This document shows, in pieces, positions 26,209-39,638 of a DNA stretch of 64,000 nt. Source of the stretch: Clavelina lepadiformis. Its lineage: Eukaryota > Chordata > Ascidiacea > Aplousobranchia > Clavelinidae. Each line of letters begins with the position of its first letter. The stretch's first letter is position 1. The stretch is taken from assembly GCF_947623445.1 (NCBI RefSeq), contig NC_135248.1, positions 992,001-1,056,000 of the forward strand, written 5' to 3'. The notes beneath the pieces are model-generated. The model ran no database searches. It had not been told where the DNA came from and saw only the letters and a list, made by a program, of their open reading frames with translations. The translations under genes were made by a program, and so were the position numbers.

Positions 26209-26632
26209 TAGGGATGTGCCGCGGAGAAAATTATTCGGGTTCGTGCGAACCCGAATATCATGAAGGTCGACACGAACGAATCCCGAATCTATTCGTATTA
26301 GAACCAAACAATAAAAATTCATTCAAAAGTCGTCAAGTCTTGCTTGTACAATGACGTAATCGATAAACAAATCGCTTTCTTTCGAAAAATAGTGTTTAAA
26401 AAACGTTTGAAAAAGCAAAATCGTTGAGAAAACGACCTTCATTGTAAATACTGCTGACTCTATTTTAGCTTTGTCGGGAAACTAGATCATCATTTTTAAC
26501 GAAAGTCAGTAAATTTATAAGTAATATTGTATTCGGGTTCGACATTGTTGGTATTCGTGTTCGCCCGAATCTTCCATAAAGGCGATATTCGGCGAATCTA
26601 TTCGAGTTTGGGTTCGTATCGGCCCATCCCTA
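26209..26632. mobile_element. Non-autonomous hAT-like element (424 bp) with TAGGGATG ends
   Basis: Begins TAGGGATGTGCCG and ends CGGCCCATCCCTA, flanked by a perfect 8-bp duplication CTCACAAC (26201-26208 and 26633-26640). TTCGGGTTCG and CGAACCCGAA words recur near both ends as subterminal repeats. No transposase frame; short frames within it are artefacts. Confidence 0.93.
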
Positions 26633-26640
26633 CTCACAAC

Positions 26641-27413
26641 TCTTATCGAGTTATAACTGTAATGTTTGAGTTCAAAAGTAAAAACGCTTTAATTTATAAA
26701 CTTTGGGAACTTGCAATATGAGCCCAGCCAACTTGCTAAACTTGGTGAAATACAAAAAATTCAACATGTGTTAGAACGTTATTTGTTTTTAACGCTTTCT
26801 CGAATTCGGCAAACAGTTCTTTCATGCGAGCCATTACCTAAAAAATAGCAATTTCTTGTACTTTTGCACTCCGACTTGAATGCCTGAACGGAAATTAGCC
26901 TTGTTGTGAGGTAATAAAAAAGATGTTATGACGTAAGAATTCCTGATCCTGATAAGGCAATGCAAAAGTAAAGGCGATTCAAAATTAGGGCATTTTCCAG
27001 ATAAACATTACATTTAGACAATCGGCAATTCTACGAGTTTAAAAACCTGAAAACCGTGCGATACGGTACCGGTAATCAACCAACTAACTAAACAACAGGC
27101 TCGCCAATGGTTAGACCACAATGTCCCTCCTGAGGAAAAATTAATCAACAAAAATAAAATAAATTCCTATCAACAGAAACTGCTCAGATATTAACGCTCA
27201 AGAGCCATAAATTTCTAAAAAATTTGCCCAACTTCTGCAGAAACTCCTTAAATTGGCAAAGATCTAAAAATAATCTTTCTGGTTCGTTTGGCACCACCCT
27301 TTGCTGGTATCCGCACACTAATAAGATTTCTATGCGGAATGGCAAAATTGTTGCTTTGTAGTTTCATTTTCGACAATTGATAATAACTTTAGCATAAGCA
27401 GAACTAGAAGAGA
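26641..27413. other. Intergenic
   Basis: No gene seen. The stretch near 26880-26970 (TTGTGAGGTAAT, then GACGTAA, then TGATCCTGATA, then AAAAGTAAA) resembles 14817-14911 and may be a short dispersed repeat. Confidence 0.35.
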
Positions 27414-27421
27414 CTTCCTGT

Positions 27422-27756
27422 CAGTGCTGTAATCAAGTCATTTTTAAGATCCGAGCCAAGTCAAGTCATTTGGGAAGTTGACTTAAGTCAAGTCGAGTCA
27501 AATTACTAATTGGATCAAGTCAAGTCAAGTTGAAATGTAATGAAGGTCAAATCAAGTCATGGCATTGTATATACTGTAACTTTAACCTATCGTTCGTAGC
27601 GAAATCAAATGTTTCTATTTCGGTGGGTCAATAAATTAACAACTAAGATTTAATGATTTGCGTCAAGTTACTTTCCCGAGACTCGAGTCAAGTCAAGTCA
27701 TTTCAAGCAGTGACTCGATTCAAGTCAAGTCATTGACATGAGTCATTGCAACACAG
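27422..27756. mobile_element. hAT-like MITE with CAAGTC repeats (335 bp)
   Basis: Begins CAGTGCTGTAATCAAGTC and ends GTCATTGCAACACAG, flanked by a perfect 8-bp duplication CTTCCTGT (27414-27421 and 27757-27764). Interior made of repeated AAGTCAAGTC and GACTCGAGTC words; same family as 19560-19868 in the other orientation. Confidence 0.92.
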
Positions 27757-27764
27757 CTTCCTGT

Positions 27765-28675
27765 CTTCAAAAGTAAACAAAAGAATATAATTTGAGAAAA
27801 CTGCATTGTTTCGCTAATTTAGTTTATTTTATTGCATTATTCCTGCCAGTTTTCAGCTATTGGACGTTGCTGCTTTTTCCGGCTCATTTTTTGCTGGTGG
27901 AATTGTTACATTGTAGCGGCCTGGGTGGTATTTTTTGATATCATTACATCATTTCTTGCAAAAGTGTTTTCCGGTTATTGATTGAAGTTTTTGAATTTGT
28001 TTTTTGACAAACTCTTCAAATGTCATTGATATTTGGAAACTTGCTTTGAATAACTTCGTGTGAAAACTCCTTATAGTTCGTTCCCAGGTTGTTTTCCAGC
28101 ATCTGTGCTGATAAGAAGTCTTTTTGGAAATGCCCGCTTCTTAACTTTAACACTGATTAAATTATTATTTATCTATGTCTGAATGTGTCAGATTTAGCTA
28201 TATGTATCTCACATGGCCAACACATTGTTTTCGTCGCAGCACCTGCTACGAATTTCTGGATTTTTCTTGTCGAACATTTTAACTCCCATCGCTTTCACGT
28301 TTTATAAAGATAGAGAACGTTAACTTCGTGAATCGATCAGACCAACAGACTAGAACAACAGTCTAAGCTAGTCATGCCGATTGCAACTCATGTAGTAGAC
28401 ATCTTATAAGCAGTAGTATTACTTATGTTCTTGATTATTCGTAATTTTGAGAAAGTGTACAGCACCTATAATAAAAACCTTTTCTTGTGAGCGTGGTCAT
28501 ATTAAAATCGTTTCTGTGGTCATTTTCGCACGCAACAATAGAGTCGGATAATTCAACAAGTTAATTAAGTTAAGACACCCTCATAAGTCAAAGTCCTACT
28601 CTTCAACTTTATGAAGTCGTAATAGTTAGCATGTTATTTTCCCCTCCCCATCCCCAACACGAACTATGACCAGTA
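27765..28675. other. Intergenic
   Basis: AT-rich, no open frame or RNA gene recognised. Confidence 0.4.
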
Positions 28676-28683
28676 TAATAGAC

Positions 28684-29507
28684 CAGGGCTTCTCAAACTT
28701 TTTTGTTCTGCGACCCCATTTTGAAAAAGATATTTCTATGCGACCCCATTATGGGGACATTCACGTTAATGACATTAAAACGGGGTTAGTTCTTTTGTCT
28801 ATTAAGACTAGGGTTAATTAGGTTATCAATAATTTATTAATATAATATATATTAATATATATATTAATATATCTATTCCATCTTCATAACTACAAGTAAA
28901 TCCAATATTGCAAAAATGAGTCATTATATATTCTTTTTCTTTCTGACTTATCTATTGTTTTCTTTGTGCTTCCATTGTTACCACATGAATCTACGAAGCC
29001 TAACCACTGATCCATACTAAATTAATCTTGTAACTGCTTTAGACTTTAGCTTAGGTTCCTTCAGAAACTAGTTACTACGCTACTCTGAAATCGTAATGCG
29101 AACGGTAAGGTTACTTTTGGTCAGCACGTTACAGCAATGATAGCGTAACAATGCATCAATTGTTACGATTGGTTATATTTTATCGTTGGACATTTCACAC
29201 CAACGGTTGCGGTCAATCCGTCAAAAACACATTTCTTGGAAATGGATAGCCTATTAACATGACAATAAAAATATTTAATAGCCTTTTTCCATGTGCACAG
29301 GCCGGGCTGGTTGTAAAGTCATCAAGGACCGCTTACATAACGGCCCTAAAATGCAGTCATTTCCATGTGATTTTTTGAAAAACTTGGCCACTTCAGATTG
29401 ACATCATGGCAAGACTACAACCTACCGGCACTAGACTAAAATTACGACCCCAAAATTTCATTACGCGACCCCATTTGGGGTCGCGACCCATAGTTTGAGA
29501 AGCCCTG
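28684..29507. mobile_element. Non-autonomous hAT element (824 bp) with perfect target duplication
   Basis: Begins CAGGGCTTCTCAAACT and ends AGTTTGAGAAGCCCTG, perfect inverted ends; flanks TAATAGAC at 28676-28683 and 29508-29515 are identical. GCGACCCCATTTTG near the left and GCGACCCCATTTGG near the right are subterminal repeats. An AT microsatellite (TTAATATA type) lies at 28834-28870. No transposase frame was seen, so it is a deletion derivative or a long MITE. Confidence 0.95.
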
Positions 29508-29515
29508 TAATAGAC

Positions 29516-30888
29516 GATACGAATATACGATTCGTTTGGTAAAATCAATTCCTACTCTTTTTACGATAGGTCTTTAATCATTAAATCGACAATTCAAAGC
29601 ATACGATAAGAACAAATGTAATGTAAGCTCAAGGTGTTGATCCAGTGATGAAGAAAACGTTAAAGATAACAAATATTAATAATAATAATATCAAAATAAT
29701 GAATAAGTTATTAATACTACAAAATAGCCAAAGCCAAATTATTAAAATTGTTAAGTACTTTTTGTGTGTTCAATTGTTTATTAATGGTAGTTCATTCACT
29801 CAGGTCTAAAAGATCTTGTAATTCAATCAAATTTTAATCGAATCGAAACTGAATTTGAGTAATCTCGGTTTTGAGCTATTTGAAGTTGCACTCGTGGAAG
29901 CCCACAAACACGAAAAGGTCACTTTTCAACAATACTGACTGGCAATGACAAAAGTACTATTTGAAGACCTGTTAGTAGTCTATTAAATAGTCTGAAAGGC
30001 TATAATACGATAATTTTTGGCTGTATACAATATTTCACAAAGACTCAATAAATCAACGCTTTAAGTTAGTGTTTCGTCAATTGCTGGTTCGATTATTTGG
30101 CCTAGCGTCATAAACAACTCTTCCCTGAAAAAAAGCTCGGGGATTAACGGAAAATGCAAGCGATTTGCGAAAGGAAAACGTCCAGCTTTGACATGTGCTG
30201 AACTCATAACTGACAAGTGACTATAAATTATCTTGAAATGCAAATAGAATAAAGTGTAAGAGACCAACAGTTCGACCAACAACCAGTAGCCGAGATGGTG
30301 CAGTCACAACTCTCCTTTGGTCTGGTCACGATCGCTTTTGCTGAACTGGTAAACGTGGCGAAATAGCGCGCAATGTTTGAGAAGCTTTTAATGCTGCTGC
30401 CGAATTAAGAAGAATTAATAACGAACGACGTATCGTACGTATTGACATGACGTATCCGTTTGGAAAGAAAGTTACCAGCAGTGAAAGTTCATCGAGCTTT
30501 GTTAAGCTTCTCTGCCACGAGGAGGCAGCAGTACGTCTTGGATCTGTCAAGTCACATCATGACGTCACGTCATGTTAACGCGTTGGCTTTGTTTCAACAA
30601 GAACCAACTGGACGAAGCTGAAACTTAATGTAGAAGTTTAATTAGGAAAACCAAAAACGTCTATGGCATAGTATGATTATAATGTCGTGTGTACAGCACG
30701 ACATCCAGAAGTAGAATGACCACGTTCAATGTAAAGAGTCAAACTATTTGCGAAAAGCTTTGACATAACTATAAGTTGTAGGAAAATGAAAAAACAAAAT
30801 GACTCAATTTTACAACATGGCAAAAGATCTATTCTAGTTGACGACTATTAGATCACATTGATACGCACAATCGATAAATCGTTCCTAC
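29516..30888. other. Intergenic with a degenerate coding-like stretch
   Basis: An AAT microsatellite lies at 29670-29690. On the plus strand about 30340-30560 one frame reads coding-like (GKRGEIARNV, a TGA, then EAFNAAAELRRINNERR and on to KLLCHEEAA), interrupted once; it could be a relic of a gene or retroelement, but I cannot name it. Confidence 0.3.
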
Positions 30889-30896
30889 ATACTGTC

Positions 30897-31429
30897 ATAG
30901 GTAGGCAGTACCAACAGTACAGTACAAGGCAGTACAATAAAACCGAATTACTGTACTGCGGTACTTTTTCAGTACCGACACCGGTACTGTCGGTACTTTT
31001 GAAAAGAATACCAAATTACTTTATTCAATAAATTTCTGTCGGTACCGGTACTCGTTACTTTTCACGTGATCATTTCATCACGTGATCATCAATTTAGCAA
31101 GTATAGCCTATGTTTTTAAAAATACATGTTAATTAATCCTTAATGCCAACTTTAGCCTCTGTTGATCTTTTTTAATCTAGAAATATCAAGTAAGATTGCG
31201 ATCAATTAAGGTCACATATGTTTTGGCCTGGAGTAACCTTTACCGGGGCATAATAGCGGAAAACATAGCATTTGCAGCAGCATCTTTTACACAAAAAGTA
31301 CCGAGCACCGACAAAGTACCGAATTACTTCTTTAAAATAGTACCGAATACCGGAACCGTCGGTACAATTATTACCAAGTACTGGTACCGTTACCGACGGT
31401 ACTTTCAGAATATTGACTGTCCACCTCTG
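30897..31429. mobile_element. Non-autonomous DNA element (533 bp) with GGTACCG/CGGTACC-rich arms
   Basis: The left end CATAGGTAGGCAGTACC and the reverse complement of the right end, CAGAGGTGGACAGT, are imperfect inverted repeats. The flanks CATACTGT (30889-30896) and CATATTGT (31430-31437) match at seven of eight bases. Both arms are filled with CCGGTACTGTCGGTAC-type words that can fold on themselves. A fragment of the same family lies near 36530-36595 in an intron of the first MAM gene. Confidence 0.8.
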
Positions 31430-31437
31430 CATATTGT

Positions 31438-33741
31438 TACAAATTTGTGACACAAAGGGATTGTTGAAGCCTACAGTTGGATTATTTTGGACTACCGGTA
31501 ATTGAAGATTAAGTTGGGTCATAAAGTTCAATCGTTCCACAAGTGGTGGGAAAGTAGCAATGTTAAACACAAGTAACATTGCTGGATACTGCGAGCTATT
31601 AGTATTACTAATAAGTGATAGTTCATAAACAAACAAGGCAGTCCAGCTAGTTCGAGATCTGACTACCCAGGGTAAAAGTTTAAAGGTGACAACAGTCATC
31701 GTACAGCACATAGACATCACAGTTGTATCACGGTTTTGTTTTGATCAAAACAAATTGCAGATATTGACTTGCACGTAGCGGAAGACCTGGAAAGTCTACC
31801 TGGTATGTATCGAATCAAAATGCAACCTTTGTCCATCCATATTCCAGAACGTTTTTAATATTTCTTATTAAGCACTGCTGGTAGAATCTAACATTGACAC
31901 ATGCAGCCGCGGTAGGCTTATGGCATCCTGAATTCATCACAAGTGCGTCAGAAATGAAGTTTTCATTGAAATAATTGTAAACGCTTGCCGAGATTGCCGG
32001 TCTGCAAAGTTGCAGTGTCGCGGCAGTCATGTTACATTTCAATGCTTGCAAACTGCTGCTGTGTAACTGAGATATTATTTCCTTTGAATCAAGGGAGGCC
32101 TTCTTGAGATTTCCTGAAGGCGTGCTTTCTTTAAAGTTGCCATCGGAGTGAATACGTCGATTACTCTGGCAGTTGAGAGCTTAGCTGAATCTACTTTGAA
32201 TGAAGCAAACCCTATTATTATTACACCTTTCAATGGGATAACATTTTCAATGCAGTGCAATCAGCAATTCGTGGCAACAGCAGCAGCTCGACCTAGATAC
32301 GTAACAGCTAGCCTTGCAACTATTCGGTGATGTGGACAAGTTTTGCATGTTCTGAGTTTCAGCACTTGAGTTTGTTCAAAATAGTCCAAAGGTAAAAAAG
32401 TACCTGTAACCAAATGCATTCACCACTGGTAGCAAGTACGACAGGAAATAGTTGCCATAAATTATTTGGTTGTGTGTGTGCGTGTCTGTCAACTTTCATT
32501 CCAGCATAGCAGCGCATGAACTCAGCATATGTTTGGGGCTTATAGAAACTTACCAAAATAGAGCAGGGTAGCTGTTTAGTATATCAACGCAGTGGAAGGC
32601 ACTTTCCGATATTTATGTAGGAGTGTAAGTTGTATTTCAGTGCTTTTATGTTAATCTCAACGCGGGAATAATTTAACTGTTTTACAAAAATTTTATTCAT
32701 TAGTTTGCGCAAATTAACCTAGACTCTCAAAATCATCCGAAAAACTTAAAATTATGAGCAAGTCTCTATGTTTGACCTGCCACTTATGTGTGGTGAGATT
32801 ATTCCGTTCTAGGTGGGTTCCATCAAATGCGTGTAAAAAGTCAGATGTTGTCAACTAGGTGTAACACGTATCCGTCCGGTTCTGTAAAATGATTTGTGAC
32901 GAAACAGGATGTCCAAAGAGAAAAGCACTCGCTGACAAATTATTGAAATTGTATCTCGTGATTACGAACACACACATTTCACATTTTAAATAATGCATGG
33001 GAATGCGCCAGTCTTTCAGCCAACGACCAGGATAAAGGGTAGCAGAAAGACTTGGTGACGGATACGTTATGATTAATAGGCTCAAGGCGGCCGCTTATAT
33101 AAGTTACCTCGGGAAATTTTGACTGTAACCTTTTGCCCGGAAACTCTCACCTAATTTGAGACCTTGACCAAACTAAACCAGTCTAGATCAATTGACATTC
33201 AATCGCTATTTCGAGACGAGTGTATACGTTTCTCTTCGTGACGTAACAAACCTGTTTGTATCGTGACTATATGAATCTGGATTCATTTGACGATAATGTC
33301 GCAGGCTCGCGTTAGTAAAGTCCTCATAACTCGGATTTCCTATTCGCATCATAAACGGTATGTGACTTGCTTGTTGTCATTACACAAGCATGGCGATGTG
33401 TCATGACACCACGACCCTACAGCAGGTCAGTCTTTTTTTTGAACTGGAAAGGATCTGTGACAGCTATCACGGCACTGAGCCTACAATAAGCGACCAGACG
33501 CGCGTTGCAGCTTTACCCTTATAGCTGTTGCGTTGCGAGGAAGTCGATGTGAGATTGGCTCCGCGACGTGTCGTAGTGTTGCTTTTGCTATCGTGATATT
33601 ATTTCCAGGATTTTACTGGCGTTTTTTGTCTTTACAGTGTAACGCTATGTAGTAAAGGTTTTGAGTCATTGTTGATGTGTACGATATCAAAGTCAGTGGA
33701 ATGATCTTCAAAGAACGTTAAAGCCGATTTACTACGTCACA
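31438..33741. other. Intergenic, upstream of the first MAM gene
   Basis: No gene assigned. Minus-strand frames at 31202-31720 and 31815-32051 and a plus-strand frame at about 32120-32330 are open but show no motif I know. The DNA just before the MAM start ends CTACGTCACA, like that before the aquaporin start. Confidence 0.35.
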
Positions 33742-36700
33742 ATGTCACAGAATCAAGTTGAAACCAGCGTCTTTATGCAGCAGCAACAGGACAGACAGAC
33801 CCAGCCTACAACAGGTAAACACCAACTGTGTTTTTGTTCCAAGTTACCGGGTTCATGGTCGCCTAGCGCTGCGTTAAAACAAGATCTAACCGGTTGAAAA
33901 TCTCCAGGGTTATTTTTAGTCATATCTCGTTTCATGTATTTCACGGCTTCTCCCGTAATTTTTCTCTTTAATAAGACTGCCATGTATAAACAATACCTTG
34001 TTGATGCATTTTATTGTTTTTTGATCACGCGTCGACATTATTTTGGCATCAATTGCAGTTGACCAATTAAAATGCAGCGTATGTGGTTGTTAATAAAGTC
34101 ATAATTAACGAGATTTACCGAAAAATATTTAAGTTTTCGTTCAGATTTGTGACGTCACTCAAACACAAACATTTGCGTGAGAATGCGGAAATAGGTCCAA
34201 TTTGTGACGTGTGAAACGCGAAACCACATGTTTGTGTAACTGGTCAACTTTCGGGAAGTTCTTCTTGAGATGGAATATTCTACAGTAGTTGTCTGGCGTC
34301 TCTACGTTCAGAAGCGTTTCGAAATATCGGGCGGAAATTTCTATGTTTATAAACTTAGAATCGTTATTTTGGATTGTGTGTGTACTCGCACGAGTCGATG
34401 AAGCGTTTTCGTTTCGGTATCGGCATCTGCTTTGATCTCACCAGTCTTAATTTACATTTTCATGGCGTGTCTTTGTTTTGTTGTAACAACTGTATGAGTC
34501 CGATTTCGATTGTTTCCCAGAATATTATTTTTGTATTCTGACCCATGTACAATTTGCGCGCGTGCGTAACAAAGGTGCTTCTTTTATGACATAACAATAG
34601 CTAGCTCCAACGTGACATAACGAATTTGTTTGCTCGATTCGCAGTGGTCAGTAGCCGTCCACTGCTTTCGTCCACGAATAGCACGGCCAAGCGAACGACG
34701 TCACAAACCCTCCGCCGTTCGATTGTTGCGTCACGATGGAAGCTGGTCGGCGTCCTCGTCATAATTTTTCTCCTCATCGCGATCATCACCATCCTCACGC
34801 TCCTCCTGCTTCCCAGTGAGTATGACGTCATAAAGCTTGGAGTGTGACGCAACTTACTGTCATAATTTCGATTTTTAAACGATTATTATTTATCGACAGA
34901 AAGGAAATCGACAGCAGACGAAACATCATCAAACCAGCTAGCGCAATCAATAGGTTAGTGATGGTTGGCGAATTACGTCATCGTCAGATATTTTCTTAAG
35001 ACATCATAATCATCCAATTGTTTTAGCATGAGATTTTTCGCTCCTGGTTATCTATATTGAAGTTTATTCAACAAGATTTACTGTAACTACTTATTTTAAC
35101 TACAGTTTATTATTATAAACAATAAGTTTAATAACTACTCAAATCTGCTTCATTTTAGATAGCAGCTCCTCTTTGCACCTGCGCTGCCCTTCGAATGGAG
35201 ATATCGGGTCCGGGGATTCCCCAATCCAGTGGCGCGCTTACCCCTCAATCACAGCGACGTGGGACGAGTCGAGTTCGATTTGGGAGGAAATCCAACAATC
35301 GACATCTGGCGAGTTGCCAAAGTATCCCTTTGTTGTCATTTCTCCAACTTTCACAATGAGCAACGAATCATGCTCGGTCCAAGTCTCATTCGACTTCCAA
35401 TCAGAATCGAGCTTTCATGTTTTCCTTGTTACGTCATCGGAGGTGAGAGAGCTAAATGTGACGTCAGAATCATGTCATTACGCCTTCGTCGATGATGCAG
35501 TCCTCCTGTCCAACGTCTCTTCCTTTCAAATCCTCATCTTCTCCCCGTCTTCAATCGAGATACGTGGCTCTAATGCCTCTGTTACGTCACAAAAGTGCGC
35601 CGAGTTCGAAAACATCGCAACCGGAGAAATCTCCAGCGGGGTCGGGACCTTTGCTAGGGTCAAATCGGGGTCAAGAAACCTCTGTTCGTCGGAAATCTAC
35701 AACAAGACATTAATCGAATGCGATTGGCTGTACGTCACGTCGCTAGGCAGCGGGCACTTCACGCGGCAAGAAGAACACGATTGCGTGGCGCGCGGGGTTT
35801 CCTACTTCGAAGGAGACGGCCTCAGTTGGTTCCTGGCCCTAACCGGGACCCAACCGGACACCAGGGGCTACCTGGTATCTCCCGTGATGGAAAGCGGGAC
35901 CTCCCATCTCCTGCTCTCCCTCTGGTACATCGCTCAATGCAACGGAACTCATCTTCGGGTCTATCTTGTCCCCTCCTACCGTGACATAGGGGCGGTGACG
36001 TCGGAATTGACCCCAGTTTTGGTGATCAGTGACGTCAAACCAAGCCAGAAGTGGATATTCTTTCGAACCACGATTCCAGTGCCGGCAGAATATATGAACT
36101 TCCAGGTGAAACGAACTTTCATGATTTCTTCATTGATTATGTTGTATAGTTTTTACGTTTCATTGTTCACGTAATTAATTGGACTATGACATCACAAGCT
36201 TCACATAACGTAAGTGCAAAGGGAGCTTTTTCAAAATATTGCTTTAACGCAACAGGCGTATGGTTTTAATCACAATAAATCTACATTGCGTTACTACTTC
36301 ATAGAACTTATAATGATGCAAGGTTCCTATTCTCAAGATCCTATTTTCAGCGGGGGGGGGGGGGCATTCCCCCAACTTTTGAACACCAAGAGACGAAAAA
36401 AACTTGTCATTAAGGTTCACTTAAAATGAATTTTAGAAAAACCAGCCTGTGAAAAAAACTTAAAATAATCACTTTTTTAGCATCGGGACCGACTAAAATT
36501 TCTTGAAAATGTAATTCTGTACAGAGATTCTTTTTTCCAAAAGTACCACAGTACAATGATCCGGTACTATGGTGCCGCGGTACTGCCCATCTCAGACTAC
36601 CAAGGTAAATAAAACTGTCAATGTTCTCAAATAAAGCTGATAATGATTTGTTGTCATAATAAAAGGTTTATCAAGTTATTTTGCTGTACATATGTTAATT

Positions 36701-39638
36701 CCACCCGAGTGCGATTGAAAGAGAGCCATGAGGAACCATTGTCAGTAGCAACAAAGCACTTGTTACGGCTTGCGTGATAGCGTCAAATCACAGCTCAAGA
36801 TAACGTAGTAACCGCGCTCATGTTGTTTCATTCACAAATTCGCTTAAAAATCTGATGAAAACTTGCGTCTTGCCAGGATGATGGAAAATTAAACTCATCC
36901 ATATTTCATGACAAGTAATTGGATATTGTCTTGAGTTTTTCGTTAGTTACAGCGGAAATGAACGTTCATTTGTAGGTAAGACTCGACTTAGATTGATTTA
37001 ATGGAAACTGAATTTCGATTCCAATTCATCGGTTTTCTTTGGTCGTCCTGTATTTCAATTCTCCGATAGCAATTGCTTCAGTCCACTTAAATCAATTTGT
37101 ATCGAATTCATCGAAGACGTGCATTTCTTTGCCATTTTTATATTCCTCATAACGTTCATTGTTATGACATAAGCAAGCTGTTCGTCATTGCAGAGAATCA
37201 TCGGACAACAAAAGCCCAACTACAAAAAGAGACGGGAATTTTCGGTCTATTTTTGGCGTTGCATGCATGATGTGAAGATGTGATCTGTTTTGACCCGTTT
37301 TGAAGGGGTTTGTTTGTTCATAAGCGGGGTTACCAGTAACTTAGGTTGTTTCATTGTAGTGACGGATGCGGCGGAATATATTTCGTGGAACCTTGTTCAA
37401 TATAAGGCGCGATTTCTTTTGTGTACGGTCGTGGGTCGATTTACATTCTAGAATATAATGCCCGGGGAATTTTGCTTAGTGGATGTTTCAATCTCGTGTC
37501 TTGGTGACGCGCAGTTGATATTATGTGAGAGAAGTCGACAAGACCGTTCAAAATTTTATGGAAGGCTCACAATCCATGGACATCATATAAAACATTTCGC
37601 GTTAACACATTTGACCACAACGTGTTTTTTTTTTAAATAGAATCAAAAAGTGACTCTTGCCTGGAATTTAACGTTTTTTCTTTTTTCTAAAATACGTCGT
37701 AGGTTGTCATAGAAGGGGTTGTGACATCACAAGGGAGTTGCGAAAGACACAAATGTCACTTGGACCAGAACGCTTCTCCGAAAGATGCCGAAGTTCCTCT
37801 TCTGGCTCTGGATGAGTTAGCACTAGAAATGAAATACGATCAGTGCCAGCCAAGTAAGAGACAACGATTATTATCAACGATTCTAAGTCGTTCGAAATAG
37901 ACGTTTGTTGTGTGACGTAGGATGTTTCGCAGCTTTTTCTCACGTGACAATGTCTTACGTCACTTTCAGGTGACGTGAACAGAACTACAATCGATTGCGA
38001 GTTCCAGATGAACGCGAACACGTCGACCGTTTGCAAATGGCGGTCGTCGCTCCCTGAGTGGGCCAAACTTCTGGATTCTGATTATTTTAATGAATTCTAT
38101 TACTGGATGCCAGGCAACCAGGGTGACGACGAGGAGGTTTTCCACGGAGCCACGACAGACCATTTGAAAGGTGAAGATATTTTGAAGAGTTTATTCCCAA
38201 CATCTACTGCGTCATTTTTGAATTGCGGTTGTGAAAGTTATGAGTCTGTTGCACCGCATGCGCCAGCAGCGTTGGCGGCGTGGACATATTTAAGTTATTT
38301 TATTAAAGTAAAACATTGCTGTATTTAATTTAGGTGATTAACTAATTTACAGTTACAGTAATGAATCGGTTAGATATGGTAGTCATCGCATGACTATGTT
38401 TATGCTCCTATGGGTATTTATATAGGTATAGGTTGTTAAGTCGTTTCTATGGCTCTCTCTGTTGTCGTAACTCATCAATTGACCAATAATCTTCGCAGAC
38501 CGTGGTTTCATTCTTAACTTTGACGCTACGGGGCACACGGGGATTTCCCCTCACTTCAGGAGCCCCCTACTCGTGGCCGGGTCCCGGTGTTCGTGCGCGA
38601 TGTCGTTCCTCTACCTCCTCCGGGGAGAGTGGGTAAGCGCTTGGGGTTAACCCCTGGGGATTCCCCGCCGTAGTTGAAGATTATGTAACGATTATGGACC
38701 CAACTTTTCCCTATTTCCCCCAGGCCCCAAGACTCAACGTGAACTTAGTTCTGGGCGCCGACACAGACGATCAATTCAGACCGTTAAAGCCCCAATTTTC
38801 GGTGATCGGGCACCAGAGCGACGATTGGATGGTCGCGCGTTTGCCCCTTAATCTACAACCGGGAATCCCCTTCCAAGTTGAGATCAGATTGTCGGACATC
38901 GAGGAGAGCAGGGCTGACGTCAACATCGACGACATTTTCTTCCATGACTGCGGTAAGCTCATGCAGTTTAGTGCCCGGATTAGATTAGGATGCTTACAGA
39001 GTATAGAAGCCGGTTTATTGCGCATTTTAAATAGAATTAATCGCGCTTTTGGTCTGGGTTGGCACGTTTAATAAGTTTTTTTTATTGTTTGAGATCTAGG
39101 TAATTACATAGATATCTTATATTTAGGTACGTACCGTATTCCGAGCGTCTAATACAGTATAAATGAAATTAAACTGGGATCGCGCAGAGCTAATAGTAGT
39201 TGGCTGTGTTGTTTTCATTTATCGCGTTCGCCGCAACGGAGCTATTTATAACATTAAATATCTTGTTTCTGTCTCATCTCACTTAAGTCTGATTTCATGC
39301 CAAGTCGGAGTTTTCGAGACGAAGAACGTGACAATCGATGAACCGCTTATGCGCCTGTGATTAATTTTGTTTTGGCGCTGGAATTATGACGTCATTATTG
39401 TAATTTCGACGTCTGTCGCTTTGAGAAAGACGTGAAACTTAACACATACTCAAAATCGAAAGTTTTCGGTGAAGCGCTATGCTGATGTACTGTGACGTCA
39501 CCATGTGATTGTAAGCTGATAATTAGCATAACTGAATTGGGTTGTGGATGAGAGAATTCATAACCGCTGGTGTTCAATCTATTTAATTGTTAAAAATTGT
39601 CGGTTTTTTCAGATTTTCACCTCTACGATGAAGAGTGA
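33742..39638 (+). CDS. Type II membrane protein with three MAM-like ectodomains, copy 1
   Basis: Exons: 33742-33814, 34645-34815, 34900-34953, 35159-36105, 37703-37853, 37970-38170, 38499-38632, 38724-38952, 39613-39638; 661 residues, all junctions in frame. No signal peptide. Residues 1-56 are polar with a basic cluster before a membrane span at about 57-80 (VGVLVIIFLLIAIITILTLL), so N-in, C-out. The ectodomain has three cysteine-paired blocks like MAM adhesion domains: a divergent first block, a second from about residue 245 (RNLCSSEIYNKTLIECDW, then LLLSLWYIAQCNGTHLRVYL, ending LALDELALEMKYDQC) and a third from about 470 (TIDCEFQ, CKW, FRSPLL, INIDD-like NIDDIFFHDC). N-glycosylation sequons are frequent. 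The last exon (eight residues) is the least certain. Intron 4 (36106-37702) holds a 13-G tract and a DNA-element fragment. A tandem paralogue follows at 43287. Role unknown; adhesion or receptor function is inferred. Confidence 0.8.
36352..36364. repeat. Run of 13 G
   Basis: A homopolymer of 13 guanines followed by CATTCCCCC, inside intron 4 of the first MAM gene. It can pair with the adjacent C run or form a G-rich structure, and is a likely spot for length error. Confidence 0.9.

Noticed and set aside
30340-30560. Coding-like plus-strand frame with one internal stop
   Set aside because: No recognisable family, no splice context, and overlapping open frame on the other strand; left as an unassigned stretch.
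32120-32330. Plus-strand open frame with balanced composition (NTSITLAVESLAE region)
   Set aside because: No homologous motif, no flanking exons in phase, and a similar-length frame exists on the opposite strand.
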